Below are positions 1-6,233 of a stretch of DNA of 17,923 nt, piece after piece. Within the stretch, counting starts at the first letter, position 1; every line of letters begins with the position of its first letter. Under the pieces are notes generated by a model, which was not told where the DNA came from, made no database searches, and was given only the letters and a program-made list of their open reading frames with translations. This DNA comes from an uncultured Oscillospiraceae bacterium (GTDB lineage Bacteria > Bacillota > Clostridia > Oscillospirales > Oscillospiraceae). The DNA is taken from assembly GCA_934573945.1 (NCBI GenBank), contig CAKTMQ010000025.1, positions 1-17,923 of the forward strand, written 5' to 3'. The position numbers were made by a program, and so were the translations under genes.

Positions 1-306
1 GATGTCCCGATCCTTGGGCTCCACGTCGTTCATCAGCTTGTCGCCGATCCACAGCTCGCCGGAGGTGATGTCCTCCAGACCGGCGATCATCCGCAGGGTG
101 GTGGACTTGCCGCAGCCGGAGGGACCCACCAGCACGATGAATTCCTTGTCGGCGATCTCCAAATTGAACTGCTGGACGGCTACCACGCCCTCGTCGGTGA
201 TCTGCAGGTTGCTCTTTTTCTCCGGTTCCTCACCCTTCTTGCCCTTCTTTTTCTTCTCGGTGTTGGGGTAGACCTTCTTGAGCTCCTTCAAAATGACCTT
301 TGCCAT
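1..306 (-). CDS. ugpC: Sugar ABC transporter ATP-binding protein, UgpC/MsmX/MalK type (N-terminal 102 residues, cut by window edge)
   Basis: This is the nucleotide-binding subunit that energises carbohydrate (or glycerol-3-phosphate) importers from the cytoplasmic side of the membrane. Only residues 1-102 are present. The Walker A motif GPSGCGKST lies at residues 61-69, followed by [20 protein letters not shown] and the EPKDRDI stretch that leads to the Q-loop in MsmX/UgpC/MalK proteins. Between the first strand (KVYPN, 11-15) and the second (GVVAVQQF, 40-47) sits a Lys/Glu-rich insertion of about 24 residues that the classic family members lack. ATG 306 is chosen because the family N-terminus begins there; its ribosome binding site is weak (AAGAG, very close). 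A promoter lies about 190 bases upstream, leaving a long leader. MsmX-type ATPases often serve several sugar permeases, so the substrate cannot be named. The family is clear; the exact symbol is not. Confidence 0.9.
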   Translation of the reverse strand, partial: MAKVILKELKKVYPNTEKKKKGKKGEEPEKKSNLQITDEGVVAVQQFNLEIADKEFIVLVGPSGCGKSTTLRMIAGLEDITSGELWIGDKLMNDVEPKDRDI

Positions 307-487
307 CTTCTCTTGACTGTAGCTGCCCTGCCTCCGCAAACGACAGCCTCACGCGGGGCAAAAAAGTCCCTCGCGCCTTACGGCAGGTCTCCACACTGCC
401 GCACCGCCAGCCACAGCGGATCTTCCTCCTTTTCAATTGCCGCCGCGGCACAAGAAGTGGAGTGCGCCGCGCCGGTGGGAATAAGAC
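307..487 (-). promoter_or_regulatory. Long, GC-rich 5' leader of ugpC
   Basis: The predicted start of transcription (about 487) and the ugpC ATG (306) are about 180 bases apart. The leader can form an 8-bp hairpin (463-470 with 445-452, one G-U pair) just before the AAGGAGGA site, and a further CGGCAG/CTGCCG hairpin followed by a run of six T on the minus strand. No known riboswitch was recognised. Apart from the small candidate ORF this stretch holds no gene. Confidence 0.35.
349..414 (-). CDS. Candidate 21-codon leader ORF upstream of ugpC
   Basis: A GTG codon at 414 is preceded by a near-perfect ribosome binding site AAGGAGGA (424-431) at a spacing of 9, much stronger than the site in front of ugpC itself. 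The frame reads 21 codons (peptide beginning MAGGAAVWRP) and stops at 349. It lies inside the predicted ugpC leader. No family is recognised, and a frame this short can arise by chance; the ribosome binding site is the only real evidence. It may be a regulatory leader peptide or nothing. Confidence 0.2.
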   Translation of the reverse strand: MAGGAAVWRPAVRREGLFCPA

Positions 488-493
488 AGGGTC

Positions 494-522
494 ATTGTAA
501 CTGAAAAAAAAGCAAATTACAA
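494..522 (-). promoter_or_regulatory. Sigma-A-type promoter for ugpC
   Basis: Reading the minus strand, TTGTAA (522-517) and TACAAT (499-494) are separated by 17 bases. The -10 differs from consensus at one base; the -35 matches at four of six. The surrounding sequence is AT-rich in an otherwise GC-rich region. Confidence 0.55.
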
Positions 523-589
523 GTGCTAAAACAGGAACTTTTTACAAAACACACCGAAAACCTGCGCCGCCCGGCCATACCGGCAGACA

Positions 590-621
590 AAAACGCGCCT
601 GTCGGGCGACAGGCGCGTTTT
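590..621 (-). terminator. Rho-independent terminator after rpmA
   Basis: A perfect 14-bp inverted repeat (590-603 with 608-621) with a 4-base loop begins 13 bases after the rpmA stop codon. The stem starts with four A and ends with four T, so on the minus strand the hairpin runs into a T tract. It closes the rplU-prp-rpmA operon. Confidence 0.85.
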
Positions 622-634
622 GATGAGAAACATA

Positions 635-916
635 TTACTCGGCGGGGTAAACAGAAACCTGCTTACGATCCTTGCCCAGACGCTCAAAGCGGACAACGCC
701 GTCAGCCTTGGCGAACAGGGTGTCGTCGGTACCCTTGCCCACGTTGGTGCCGGGGTGAATGTGGGTGCCGCGCTGGCGAACAAGGATGTTGCCAGCCAGA
801 ACGAACTGACCGTCAGCGCGCTTGGGGCCAAGGCGCTTGGACTCGGAGTCGCGGCCGTTCTTGGTGGAGCCCATACCTTTTTTATGGGCGAAGAACTGCA
901 GACCAATGTGCAACAT
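635..916 (-). CDS. rpmA: Large ribosomal subunit protein bL27, with cleavable Firmicutes N-terminus
   Basis: L27 sits near the peptidyl-transferase centre of the 50S subunit. The 93-residue protein contains the family core [20 protein letters not shown] and the [20 protein letters not shown] segment. It starts with [14 protein letters not shown]; in Firmicutes the part up to LQFF is removed by Prp between F9 and A10 so that the new N-terminus can reach the active centre. ATG 916 is chosen because it gives exactly this N-terminus; an AAAGGA site lies upstream. It is the last gene of the L21-Prp-L27 operon, 44 bases after prp, and is followed by a strong terminator. There is little doubt about this call. 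Confidence 0.97.
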   Translation of the reverse strand: MLHIGLQFFAHKKGMGSTKNGRDSESKRLGPKRADGQFVLAGNILVRQRGTHIHPGTNVGKGTDDTLFAKADGVVRFERLGKDRKQVSVYPAE

Positions 917-960
917 TTCGCAGTACCATCCTTTCTGTAAGATACGGAAGGGGTGAAGGC

Positions 961-1290
961 TCAGGCCTCCATCACTTCGATGTGTTTCGGATATTCGTCG
1001 TGAAGCTGTGCCAGATAGACCATCAGCCCGGTCAGAAGATTCTGACAGGTGGATTCCGCCGTGGGCGCAAGCCCGCCGGGGAGCCGGAAAGAGATGGCGG
1101 CCGTTTCCTGATCGACCTTCACGGAGGCACACAGTCCCATTACGTCGTTGACGGTGGCTTCCACCAACCGCACGGCGCTGGTTACGGCGGCGCAGACGAT
1201 GTCCTCGCCCTCTTCGCCGTATCCGCTGTGTCCCTGTGCATCAAATCCGATGATGCGCTCCTCCACTGTGTGGAATATGACGCTCGTCAT
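961..1290 (-). CDS. prp: Ribosomal-processing cysteine protease Prp
   Basis: Prp cleaves the N-terminal extension of L27 (and related phage proteins) in Firmicutes and other bacteria that carry the extended L27. The 109-residue protein shows the family active-site region: a histidine in GHSGYG (H21) and a cysteine in GEDIVCAAV (C33), followed by the long helix [13 protein letters not shown]. Both catalytic residues are present. ATG 1290 lies 8 bases after the rplU stop, with an AAGG site overlapping the end of rplU, so translation is probably coupled. The position between rplU and rpmA is the conserved arrangement for this gene and supports the assignment. Confidence 0.95.
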   Translation of the reverse strand: MTSVIFHTVEERIIGFDAQGHSGYGEEGEDIVCAAVTSAVRLVEATVNDVMGLCASVKVDQETAAISFRLPGGLAPTAESTCQNLLTGLMVYLAQLHDEYPKHIEVMEA

Positions 1291-1298
1291 ACCGAACC

Positions 1299-1610
1299 TT
1301 AGAAGCTGATCTTGCCGATCTCAACCTTGGTATAGGGCTGACGATGACCCTGACGTTTGCGGTAGCCCTTCTTGGGGGTGTACTTGAAGATACGGATCTT
1401 CTTGCCCTTGCCGTTCTTGACGATGGTGGCGTCCACCTTCGCGCCCTCCACCACGGGAGTGCCGAACTTGGTGTTCTCACCGTCAACGATCGCCAGCACC
1501 TGGTCAAACACCACGGAGGCACCGGCCTCGGCATCCAGCTTTTCGATAAACAGCGTGTCGCCCTCAGAGACGGCGTACTGCTTACCACCGGTCACGATAA
1601 TAGCCTGCAT
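1299..1610 (-). CDS. rplU: Large ribosomal subunit protein bL21
   Basis: L21 binds 23S rRNA in the 50S subunit. The 103-residue protein begins [14 protein letters not shown] and contains the typical [20 protein letters not shown] followed by [16 protein letters not shown] 1610 gives the usual family N-terminus, with AGGTG nine bases upstream; an in-frame GTG at 1622 would add four residues with no support. It is the first gene of the operon with prp and rpmA, and it has its own promoter and a foldable leader that is probably the autoregulatory L21 leader. Confidence 0.97.
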   Translation of the reverse strand: MQAIIVTGGKQYAVSEGDTLFIEKLDAEAGASVVFDQVLAIVDGENTKFGTPVVEGAKVDATIVKNGKGKKIRIFKYTPKKGYRKRQGHRQPYTKVEIGKISF

Positions 1611-1700
1611 TACTTGTTGCACCTGCCTTTCCTTTATTACGGACTCGCTGTCGGGGGCGTTCAGCCAACGGCTGAAGCTTGTGACCCATTCAAAGCGGCC
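1611..1700 (-). promoter_or_regulatory. Probable L21 ribosomal-protein leader RNA
   Basis: About 90 bases separate the predicted transcription start from the rplU ATG. On the minus strand they fold as nested helices: CGCT with AGCG, GGG with CCC, and a perfect 7-bp hairpin TTCAGCC/GGCTGAA (1660-1676) with a 3-base loop. L21 leaders are known upstream of rplU in Firmicutes, and the position fits; I could not run a covariance model, so the identity is an inference. Confidence 0.5.
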
Positions 1701-1705
1701 TTAAC

Positions 1706-1734
1706 AGTATAACAGCCCGACGGGGGCTTGTCAA
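1706..1734 (-). promoter_or_regulatory. Strong sigma-A promoter for rplU-prp-rpmA
   Basis: The minus strand has a perfect TTGACA (1734-1729), a 17-base spacer and TATACT (1711-1706). It lies 44 bases beyond the luxS stop codon, so the ribosomal operon is transcribed separately from mtnN-luxS. Confidence 0.9.
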
Positions 1735-1736
1735 CA

Positions 1737-1763
1737 AAAATCGTGAGAAATTACGACGATTTT
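1737..1763 (-). terminator. Possible terminator after luxS
   Basis: An 8-bp inverted repeat AAAATCGT/ACGATTTT with an 11-base loop starts 15 bases after the luxS stop and ends in five T on the minus strand. The stem is AT-rich and weak, and it abuts the rplU -35 element, so it could instead be an UP-like element. Confidence 0.4.
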
Positions 1764-1778
1764 GGGGCGGAAATTGCC

Positions 1779-2241
1779 TTATTCCGGATAGACCAGCTTT
1801 TCCACCGTCCAATCCCGGATCACATCGCCGTAGAAGGCGCAGCAGTCCCGCGCCAGAGATACATCCAGGTTGACATAATTTCTGCATTCCCGGGCGGGCT
1901 TGCCGGGCATGGGGGCGTCCCACGCGGCGCCCTGAGCAAAGACCTGCCGCAGCAGTGCAATGGCTTCCCCGTCGGTGAGGCGGGTGCTGTCAAAGAGAAA
2001 ATAGAAGCCGGTCTGGCAGCCCATAGGACCGAAATAGATGACGGCGTCCTTATGGACGCTGCTGTGCAGGGCAGTGGCGATGATGTGTTCCACCGAGTGC
2101 ATCTGGGCATTGGTCAGCAGGTCACCGGTGTTGGGCGCTTGAAGCGCAGGCCGAAGGTGGTGACGCTGCCGTCCCGCCGGCTCAGGTACAGGCCGGGAAC
2201 CAGCACGTCGTGATCAACAGTGAAGCTGGCGATTTTTCCAT
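1779..2241 (-). pseudogene. luxS: S-ribosylhomocysteine lyase LuxS, disrupted by two single-base frameshifts
   Basis: LuxS splits S-ribosylhomocysteine into homocysteine and the AI-2 precursor DPD. ATG 2241 has a good GGAGG site and lies 3 bases after the mtnN stop. Read straight, the frame ends after 19 codons. Dropping into the next frame after codon 3 gives IASFTVDHDVLVPGLYLSRR and on to LRFKRP; a second shift restores NTGDLLTNAQ and then an open frame to 1779. The points are an A5 run (2233-2237; six A expected) and a C3 run (2133-2135; four C expected). Repaired, the protein would be 154 residues, normal for LuxS, with the metal ligands HSVEH and the C of ECRNY, and the catalytic cysteine of GPMGCQTGFY all present. 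The remaining 108 codons are undamaged, so this is either a very recent pseudogene or two base-calling/assembly deletions. Confidence 0.9.
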
Positions 2242-2244
2242 AGG

Positions 2245-2910
2245 TCAGTCCTCCAACTGTGCCGTCAGTGCCATGACGGCGGTATTGAGATCCCGCATGG
2301 CGGCGGGGAAGTTGAAATAGTAGTCGTGCTTGCTGGTAAGGCAGTCCGACACCGATTTGAGCGCCGCAAAGGGGACGCCGCAGCGGCGGCAGACCTGCGC
2401 CACTGCGCCGCCCTCCATCTCACACAGCAGGGGATGGAAGGTATCCCGGATCCAGTTTGCCCGGGCGCCGGGGATGCCGAACCAGTCGCCGGTGGCCACC
2501 GTGCCGGTGCGGCAGGCGTACCCAGCGGCGGCCATGGCGGCCTGAAGCCGGGGCAGCTCCCAGGTGGGGAACTCCGTCATGTTGACGGTGGAGACCATGC
2601 CGATGGGGTCGCCGCAGCCGGTGGTATCCACGTCGTGCTGGATGAACTTCTCCGCCAGCACCAGTGTGCCGATGGGAACCTCCTCAAAGCAGCCGGCCAC
2701 GCCGGCGTTGAGGATCAGATCCGGCTGATAGTGCTGGATCAGCAGGGCGGCGGACATGGCAGCGTTGACCTTGCCTACGCCGCCGCAGCAGGCGATCACG
2801 TTGTCGCGGATGCGGTAAAAGGGAACGCCATGGATCGTTTCCTCCGGCTGGGCGTCGTGGATGAGACTGCCGATCTCCGAGGGCATGGCGTAAAAAAGAG
2901 CGATGTTCAT
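2245..2910 (-). CDS. mtnN: 5'-methylthioadenosine/S-adenosylhomocysteine nucleosidase
   Basis: This cytosolic enzyme removes adenine from S-adenosylhomocysteine and methylthioadenosine; its product S-ribosylhomocysteine is the LuxS substrate. The 221-residue protein is of normal length. E12 in YAMPSEIG, E166 in CEMEGGAVAQVC and D189 in KSVSD match the E. coli catalytic residues E12, E174 and D197, and NAGVAGCFEEVPIGTLVLAE is the ribose-binding region. ATG 2910 has a GAGGT site six bases upstream; the frame is open much further upstream, but nothing there is family-like. It is the first gene of a two-gene unit with the broken luxS, and it is preceded by a foldable leader and a promoter. Sequence changes such as the hydrophobic LFYAMP start are mild. 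The call is firm. Confidence 0.93.
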   Translation of the reverse strand: MNIALFYAMPSEIGSLIHDAQPEETIHGVPFYRIRDNVIACCGGVGKVNAAMSAALLIQHYQPDLILNAGVAGCFEEVPIGTLVLAEKFIQHDVDTTGCGDPIGMVSTVNMTEFPTWELPRLQAAMAAAGYACRTGTVATGDWFGIPGARANWIRDTFHPLLCEMEGGAVAQVCRRCGVPFAALKSVSDCLTSKHDYYFNFPAAMRDLNTAVMALTAQLED

Positions 2911-2982
2911 GGAGAGACCTCGTTTCACAGGTGTTGGCCGTCCGCCGGCGGATGCAGACGCGCCCGGCGTGGACGGCTCTCC
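2911..2982 (-). promoter_or_regulatory. Structured leader of mtnN: candidate cis-regulatory RNA
   Basis: On the minus strand the leader between the promoter and the mtnN ATG can fold a three-way junction. A closing helix pairs 2982-2978 with 2915-2911. A long arm pairs 2977-2971 and 2968-2964 with 2943-2937 and 2948-2944 (12 bp with a 2-base bulge). A short hairpin ACCT/AGGT (2932-2929 with 2920-2917) contains the ribosome binding site. The closing helix touches the start codon. I do not recognise it as a known SAM or SAH riboswitch. The predicted transcription start falls within the first bases of the closing helix, which may shorten it. Confidence 0.4.
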
Positions 2983-2984
2983 TA

Positions 2985-3014
2985 ATTGTAAATAGGGGAT
3001 GGGGGAAATGTCAA
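2985..3014 (-). promoter_or_regulatory. Sigma-A promoter for mtnN-luxS
   Basis: The minus strand carries TTGACA (3014-3009), an 18-base spacer and TACAAT (2990-2985). Its -35 lies one base away from the -35 of the plus-strand promoter, so the two promoters are back to back. Confidence 0.8.
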
Positions 3015-3015
3015 G

Positions 3016-3044
3016 TTGCATTTCGGGAAAGGGTGGGGTAAAAT
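3016..3044 (+). promoter_or_regulatory. Promoter for tmcAL and the genes after it
   Basis: TTGCAT (3016-3021) and TAAAAT (3039-3044) are 17 bases apart. Transcription would begin near 3051, which leaves about 20 bases before the ATG at 3071 and argues against the upstream GTG start at 3059. Confidence 0.65.
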
Positions 3045-3070
3045 AGGCAGAGAGAAAGGTGGTGAGGCAG

Positions 3071-4252
3071 ATGCGGGTGACCGGTGTGATCTGCGAATTC
3101 AATCCGCTGCACCGGGGGCACGCGTATCTGCTGCACCGGCTGCGGCAGCAGGGCGCGGAGGCCATCGTCTGTGCCATGAGCGGCAATTTCGTGCAGCGGG
3201 GCGGGACGGCGCTGGTGCACAAGCTGGCACGGGCGGAGATGGCGGTGGCCTGCGGCGCCGATCTGGTGCTGGAGCTGCCCACACCGTGGGCTATGGCCAC
3301 GGCGGAGACCTTCGCCCGGGGCGGCGCAGCGCTGCTGGATATGGCGGGCTGCGACAGCATCGGCTTTGGCAGCGAGTGCGGTGACGGTGCGGTGCTGTGC
3401 CGGACGGCGGAGACGCTGCTCTCGCCGGCACTGCAGGCGGACATCCGGCAGGAGCTGTCCGCCGGGATCACCTATGCCGCCGCCCGGCAGCGGGCGGCAG
3501 CGCGGCTGCTGGGTGATGACGCGGCGGTGCTGCGCCAGCCCAATGATACGTTGGCTGTGGAGTACCTGAAGGCCATCCGTGCCAGGGGCAGCGCCATGAC
3601 GCCGGTGGTGATCCGGCGTACCGGTGCGGCGCACGACGGCGGTGCAGCGGCGGATAGCGCCTCCGCCTCCCACATCCGGCAGCTGATCGGAAAGGGTGCG
3701 GTGGCGGCGGCCTGCGGCTATATGCCGGAGGCTGCGGCAGCGGTGCTGCGGCGGGAGCTGACGGCGGGGCGGGTCACCGACCCGGCGTGGACGGAGCGGC
3801 TGGTGCTGGCGCGGCTGCGGGAGATGCCGGAGGAGGCATTCTTTCCCTATGACGGCGGCGGCGAGGGTCTGTACCACCGGCTGTACGGCGCGGTGCGGCG
3901 CTGCGCCGGTATGGCGCAGCTGCTGGAGAGTGTCAAGACGAAGCGCTATACGGCGGCGCGGATACGCCGGATGGTGTATGCCGCGTGGCTGCAGCTGGCG
4001 CCGACGCCGGGAGAGCTGCCCTATGCCCGGGTGCTGGCGGCCAATGAGACGGGGCGGCGTGTCCTGCGGCAGATGCAGCGCCGGGGACAGCCGGTGCTGA
4101 CCAAGGCGGCGGATGCGGCGGCGCTGGGGACGACGGCGGAGGTGCTGTTCCGGCAGGAGGCGCGGTGCACCGATCTGTACACCCTGACCTACCGGGCGTT
4201 GGAGCAGTCTCTGCCGGACAGCGACTGGCGGCTGACGCCGGTGATGATCTGA
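3071..4252 (+). CDS. tmcAL: tRNA(Met) cytidine acetate ligase TmcAL (YlbM family)
   Basis: TmcAL uses ATP and acetate to make N4-acetylcytidine at the wobble position of elongator tRNA-Met. The 393-residue protein opens with the nucleotidyltransferase fold: GVICEFNPLHRGH carries the HxGH nucleotide-binding motif, followed by AMSGNFVQRG, which is highly conserved in the family. Further on are DLVLELPTPWAMATAETFA, the SASHIRQLI motif and the C-terminal helical segment ESVKTKRYTAARIRRMVY. The length matches the usual 390-420 residues. ATG 3071 is preferred over GTG 3059 because the family N-terminus begins there, the predicted mRNA starts only about 20 bases upstream, and GAGG precedes it. The gene is very GC-rich. 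It begins a plus-strand run that continues with the zinc-ribbon gene after 63 bases. Confidence 0.93.
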   Translation: MRVTGVICEFNPLHRGHAYLLHRLRQQGAEAIVCAMSGNFVQRGGTALVHKLARAEMAVACGADLVLELPTPWAMATAETFARGGAALLDMAGCDSIGFGSECGDGAVLCRTAETLLSPALQADIRQELSAGITYAAARQRAAARLLGDDAAVLRQPNDTLAVEYLKAIRARGSAMTPVVIRRTGAAHDGGAAADSASASHIRQLIGKGAVAAACGYMPEAAAAVLRRELTAGRVTDPAWTERLVLARLREMPEEAFFPYDGGGEGLYHRLYGAVRRCAGMAQLLESVKTKRYTAARIRRMVYAAWLQLAPTPGELPYARVLAANETGRRVLRQMQRRGQPVLTKAADAAALGTTAEVLFRQEARCTDLYTLTYRALEQSLPDSDWRLTPVMI

Positions 4253-4315
4253 CAGTTGAAATACGGCCTGTGTCCCGCAGGGGCACGGGTGAGGATCTGC
4301 AAGGAGAGATTACAT

Positions 4316-4912
4316 ATGGAAGAACTACGCAGTTTTGGTTATATTTGCCCCAAGTGCGGCAAGGCGGTGCTGGGACAGCGGAGCGCTTTTGCGTTGCAGG
4401 CAGCGGCCGCCAGGATCGCCTGCGACTGCGGCGGCAGTGAGCTGGAGATTCAGACCGACGGGGTGAAGTTCCGGCTGTGGGTGCCCTGTGGCCTGTGCGG
4501 CGGTACCCATCAGGCAGAGGTGGACGCCCGCGCCATCCTGACGGGGCGCGGCGTGGGACTGGCCTGCCCGGAGACGAAGCAGCTGTGCTGCTACGCCGGG
4601 GAGGACGGTGAGGTACGCGCCGCGCTGGAGGGACTGGCCATCCGGGTGGCCAAGGAGAAAAGCGAAGAAAAAGAGGCCTTTACCGACAACGTGATCATGT
4701 ATGAGGTGCTCTCTGAGCTGCGGGACATCGCTGCCCGGGGTGGGATCCGCTGTACCTGCGGCAGCACGGAGTACGGGATCGAGGTGCACCGTGCCGCGGT
4801 GGATCTGGTGTGCCGCCGCTGCGGCGGCAGACTGCGGCTGAACGCCGGTACGGATGAGGATCTGGATCGGCTGTGCTGCCAGATGACGCTGACCATCCGC
4901 GGTGCGGAATGA
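4316..4912 (+). CDS. Zinc-ribbon protein of unknown function
   Basis: I do not recognise a named family. The 198-residue protein is probably cytosolic, with no signal peptide or membrane segment. It is built around cysteine pairs: CPKCG near residue 12, CDCGG near 41, CGLCGGTH near 62, CPETKQLCCY near 86, CTCGS near 145 and CRRCGGRLRL near 166. This suggests two or three zinc ribbons separated by a charged helix (VAKEKSEEKEAF). The motif pattern resembles a zinc-ribbon repeat at each end with a middle linker. ATG 4316 has a strong AAGGAGA site. Its stop overlaps the start of the NhaC gene (ATGA), so the two are probably translated together. Zinc ribbons of this kind often bind nucleic acid or other proteins, but nothing here shows which. 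Confidence 0.75.
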   Translation: MEELRSFGYICPKCGKAVLGQRSAFALQAAAARIACDCGGSELEIQTDGVKFRLWVPCGLCGGTHQAEVDARAILTGRGVGLACPETKQLCCYAGEDGEVRAALEGLAIRVAKEKSEEKEAFTDNVIMYEVLSELRDIAARGGIRCTCGSTEYGIEVHRAAVDLVCRRCGGRLRLNAGTDEDLDRLCCQMTLTIRGAE

Positions 4913-6228
4913 GAGGATTGCGGGTCTGCCTGGCGGCGTTTTTGGGCGCCATGGGCGTCTGTCTGGCCACGGGGCTCTCCTTCCTCTGGGCACTGCTGCT
5001 GGGACTGGCGCTGTTTGCCCTGTGGGGATACCGGCAGGGACACGGCCTGCACGCCATGTGGAATATGGCATGGCAGGAGGGACGCAAGGTGCTGGTGGTG
5101 CTGCGGATCTTCGTGTTCATCGGCACCATCACCGCTCTGTGGCGCAGCGCGGGCACCATTGTATACTTTATTTATTACGGCGTACAGGCTATATCGCCGC
5201 AGCTGTTTGTGCTGGTGGCATTTCTGCTGACCTGCCTGATCTCCTACGCGCTGGGAACCTCCTTCGGGGTGATCGGTACGGCGGGGATCGTGCTGCTGGC
5301 GCTGGCGCGCTCCGGTGGCGTCAGTGTGGCGGTGACCACCGGCGCGGTGCTGTCCGGCGCCTATTTCGGAGACCGGTGTTCACCGGCCTCCTCCTCTGCC
5401 GCACTGGTGGCGGCGGTGACGGAGACGCGGCTGTATGACAACCTGCGCACCATGCTCCGTACCGGCGCGCTGCCTTTCTGCCTGACGACGGCGGTGTATG
5501 CCGTGCTGTCGGCACGTCATCCGCTGGCGGCGGTGGACGGATCGCTGCTGCAGGCGCTGCGGGACAGCGCGGTGATCTCGCCCTGGACGTTGGCACCGGC
5601 GGTGCTGATGCTGGCGCTGCCGCTGCTGAAGGTGCCGGTGCTGGTGAGTATGGCCGCCAGTGTGGCGGCGGCAGGACTGGTGAGCATTTTCGTACAGGGC
5701 ATGGGGCTGTGGGAGCTGCTGAAAACGATAGTACTGGGCTACTATCCCGCCGCAGGACAGCTGCGGGACATCCTCTCCGGCGGCGGTATCATCTCTATGG
5801 CAAAGCCGGCGGCGCTGGTGTTCACTACCGGGCTGCTGGCGGGATTGCTGGACGGCATCGGCGTGCTGGACAGTGCGGCGAAGTTAGTGGAGACCATAGC
5901 CGGGCAGTGGGGACGGTTCGACGCTGCGGTGGCTGTGAGCGCCGCGGCCGGCGCACTGTTCTGCAACCAGTCGGTGGCGGTGGTGATGGGCAGTCAGCTG
6001 CTGCACCGTGCCTACGATGATAAAAGTGAGATGGCGGCGGATCTGGAGAACAGCAGTATTGTCATCTCGCCGCTGATCCCCTGGAATATTGCGGCCAGTA
6101 TTCCGCTGACGATGCTGGGGGCGGACGCGTCCGCCATTCTCTATGCGGTGCTGCTGTACATGATCCCGCTGGTCTACGGCGGGACGAAGCGCTGGGTGTA
6201 TCGCCCGTCAGGGGCGGGGAAGGAGTGA
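4909..6228 (+). CDS. nhaC: NhaC-family Na+/H+ antiporter
   Basis: This is a polytopic membrane protein predicted to exchange Na+ (or another cation or organic solute) for protons. The 439 residues contain about ten to eleven hydrophobic segments. The conserved family stretches are GTSFGVIGTAGIVLLAL near residue 115 and SGAYFGDRCSPASSSAA near 149-165, the latter corresponding to the GDxxSPxS signature, plus the second-half motif GALFCNQSVAVVMGSQLL. NhaC relatives such as MleN exchange malate and lactate, so the substrate is uncertain. ATG 4909 overlaps the upstream stop (ATGA), with only a weak ribosome binding site, which indicates translational coupling to the zinc-ribbon gene. The stop region overlaps the possible GTG start of the next gene. 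The membership is clear from the motifs; the gene symbol is family level only. Confidence 0.85.
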   Translation: MRGLRVCLAAFLGAMGVCLATGLSFLWALLLGLALFALWGYRQGHGLHAMWNMAWQEGRKVLVVLRIFVFIGTITALWRSAGTIVYFIYYGVQAISPQLFVLVAFLLTCLISYALGTSFGVIGTAGIVLLALARSGGVSVAVTTGAVLSGAYFGDRCSPASSSAALVAAVTETRLYDNLRTMLRTGALPFCLTTAVYAVLSARHPLAAVDGSLLQALRDSAVISPWTLAPAVLMLALPLLKVPVLVSMAASVAAAGLVSIFVQGMGLWELLKTIVLGYYPAAGQLRDILSGGGIISMAKPAALVFTTGLLAGLLDGIGVLDSAAKLVETIAGQWGRFDAAVAVSAAAGALFCNQSVAVVMGSQLLHRAYDDKSEMAADLENSSIVISPLIPWNIAASIPLTMLGADASAILYAVLLYMIPLVYGGTKRWVYRPSGAGKE

Positions 6229-6233
6229 GGGGG

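Noticed and set aside
2326..2985. 219-codon open frame on the plus strand opposite mtnN
   Set aside because: The minus-strand MtnN has all catalytic residues; the plus frame is Gly/Ala/His-rich and has no motif.
4270..4286. Short GC hairpin between tmcAL and the zinc-ribbon gene, considered as a terminator
   Set aside because: The stem is 7 bp with a T-G pair and no T tract, so read-through is more likely.
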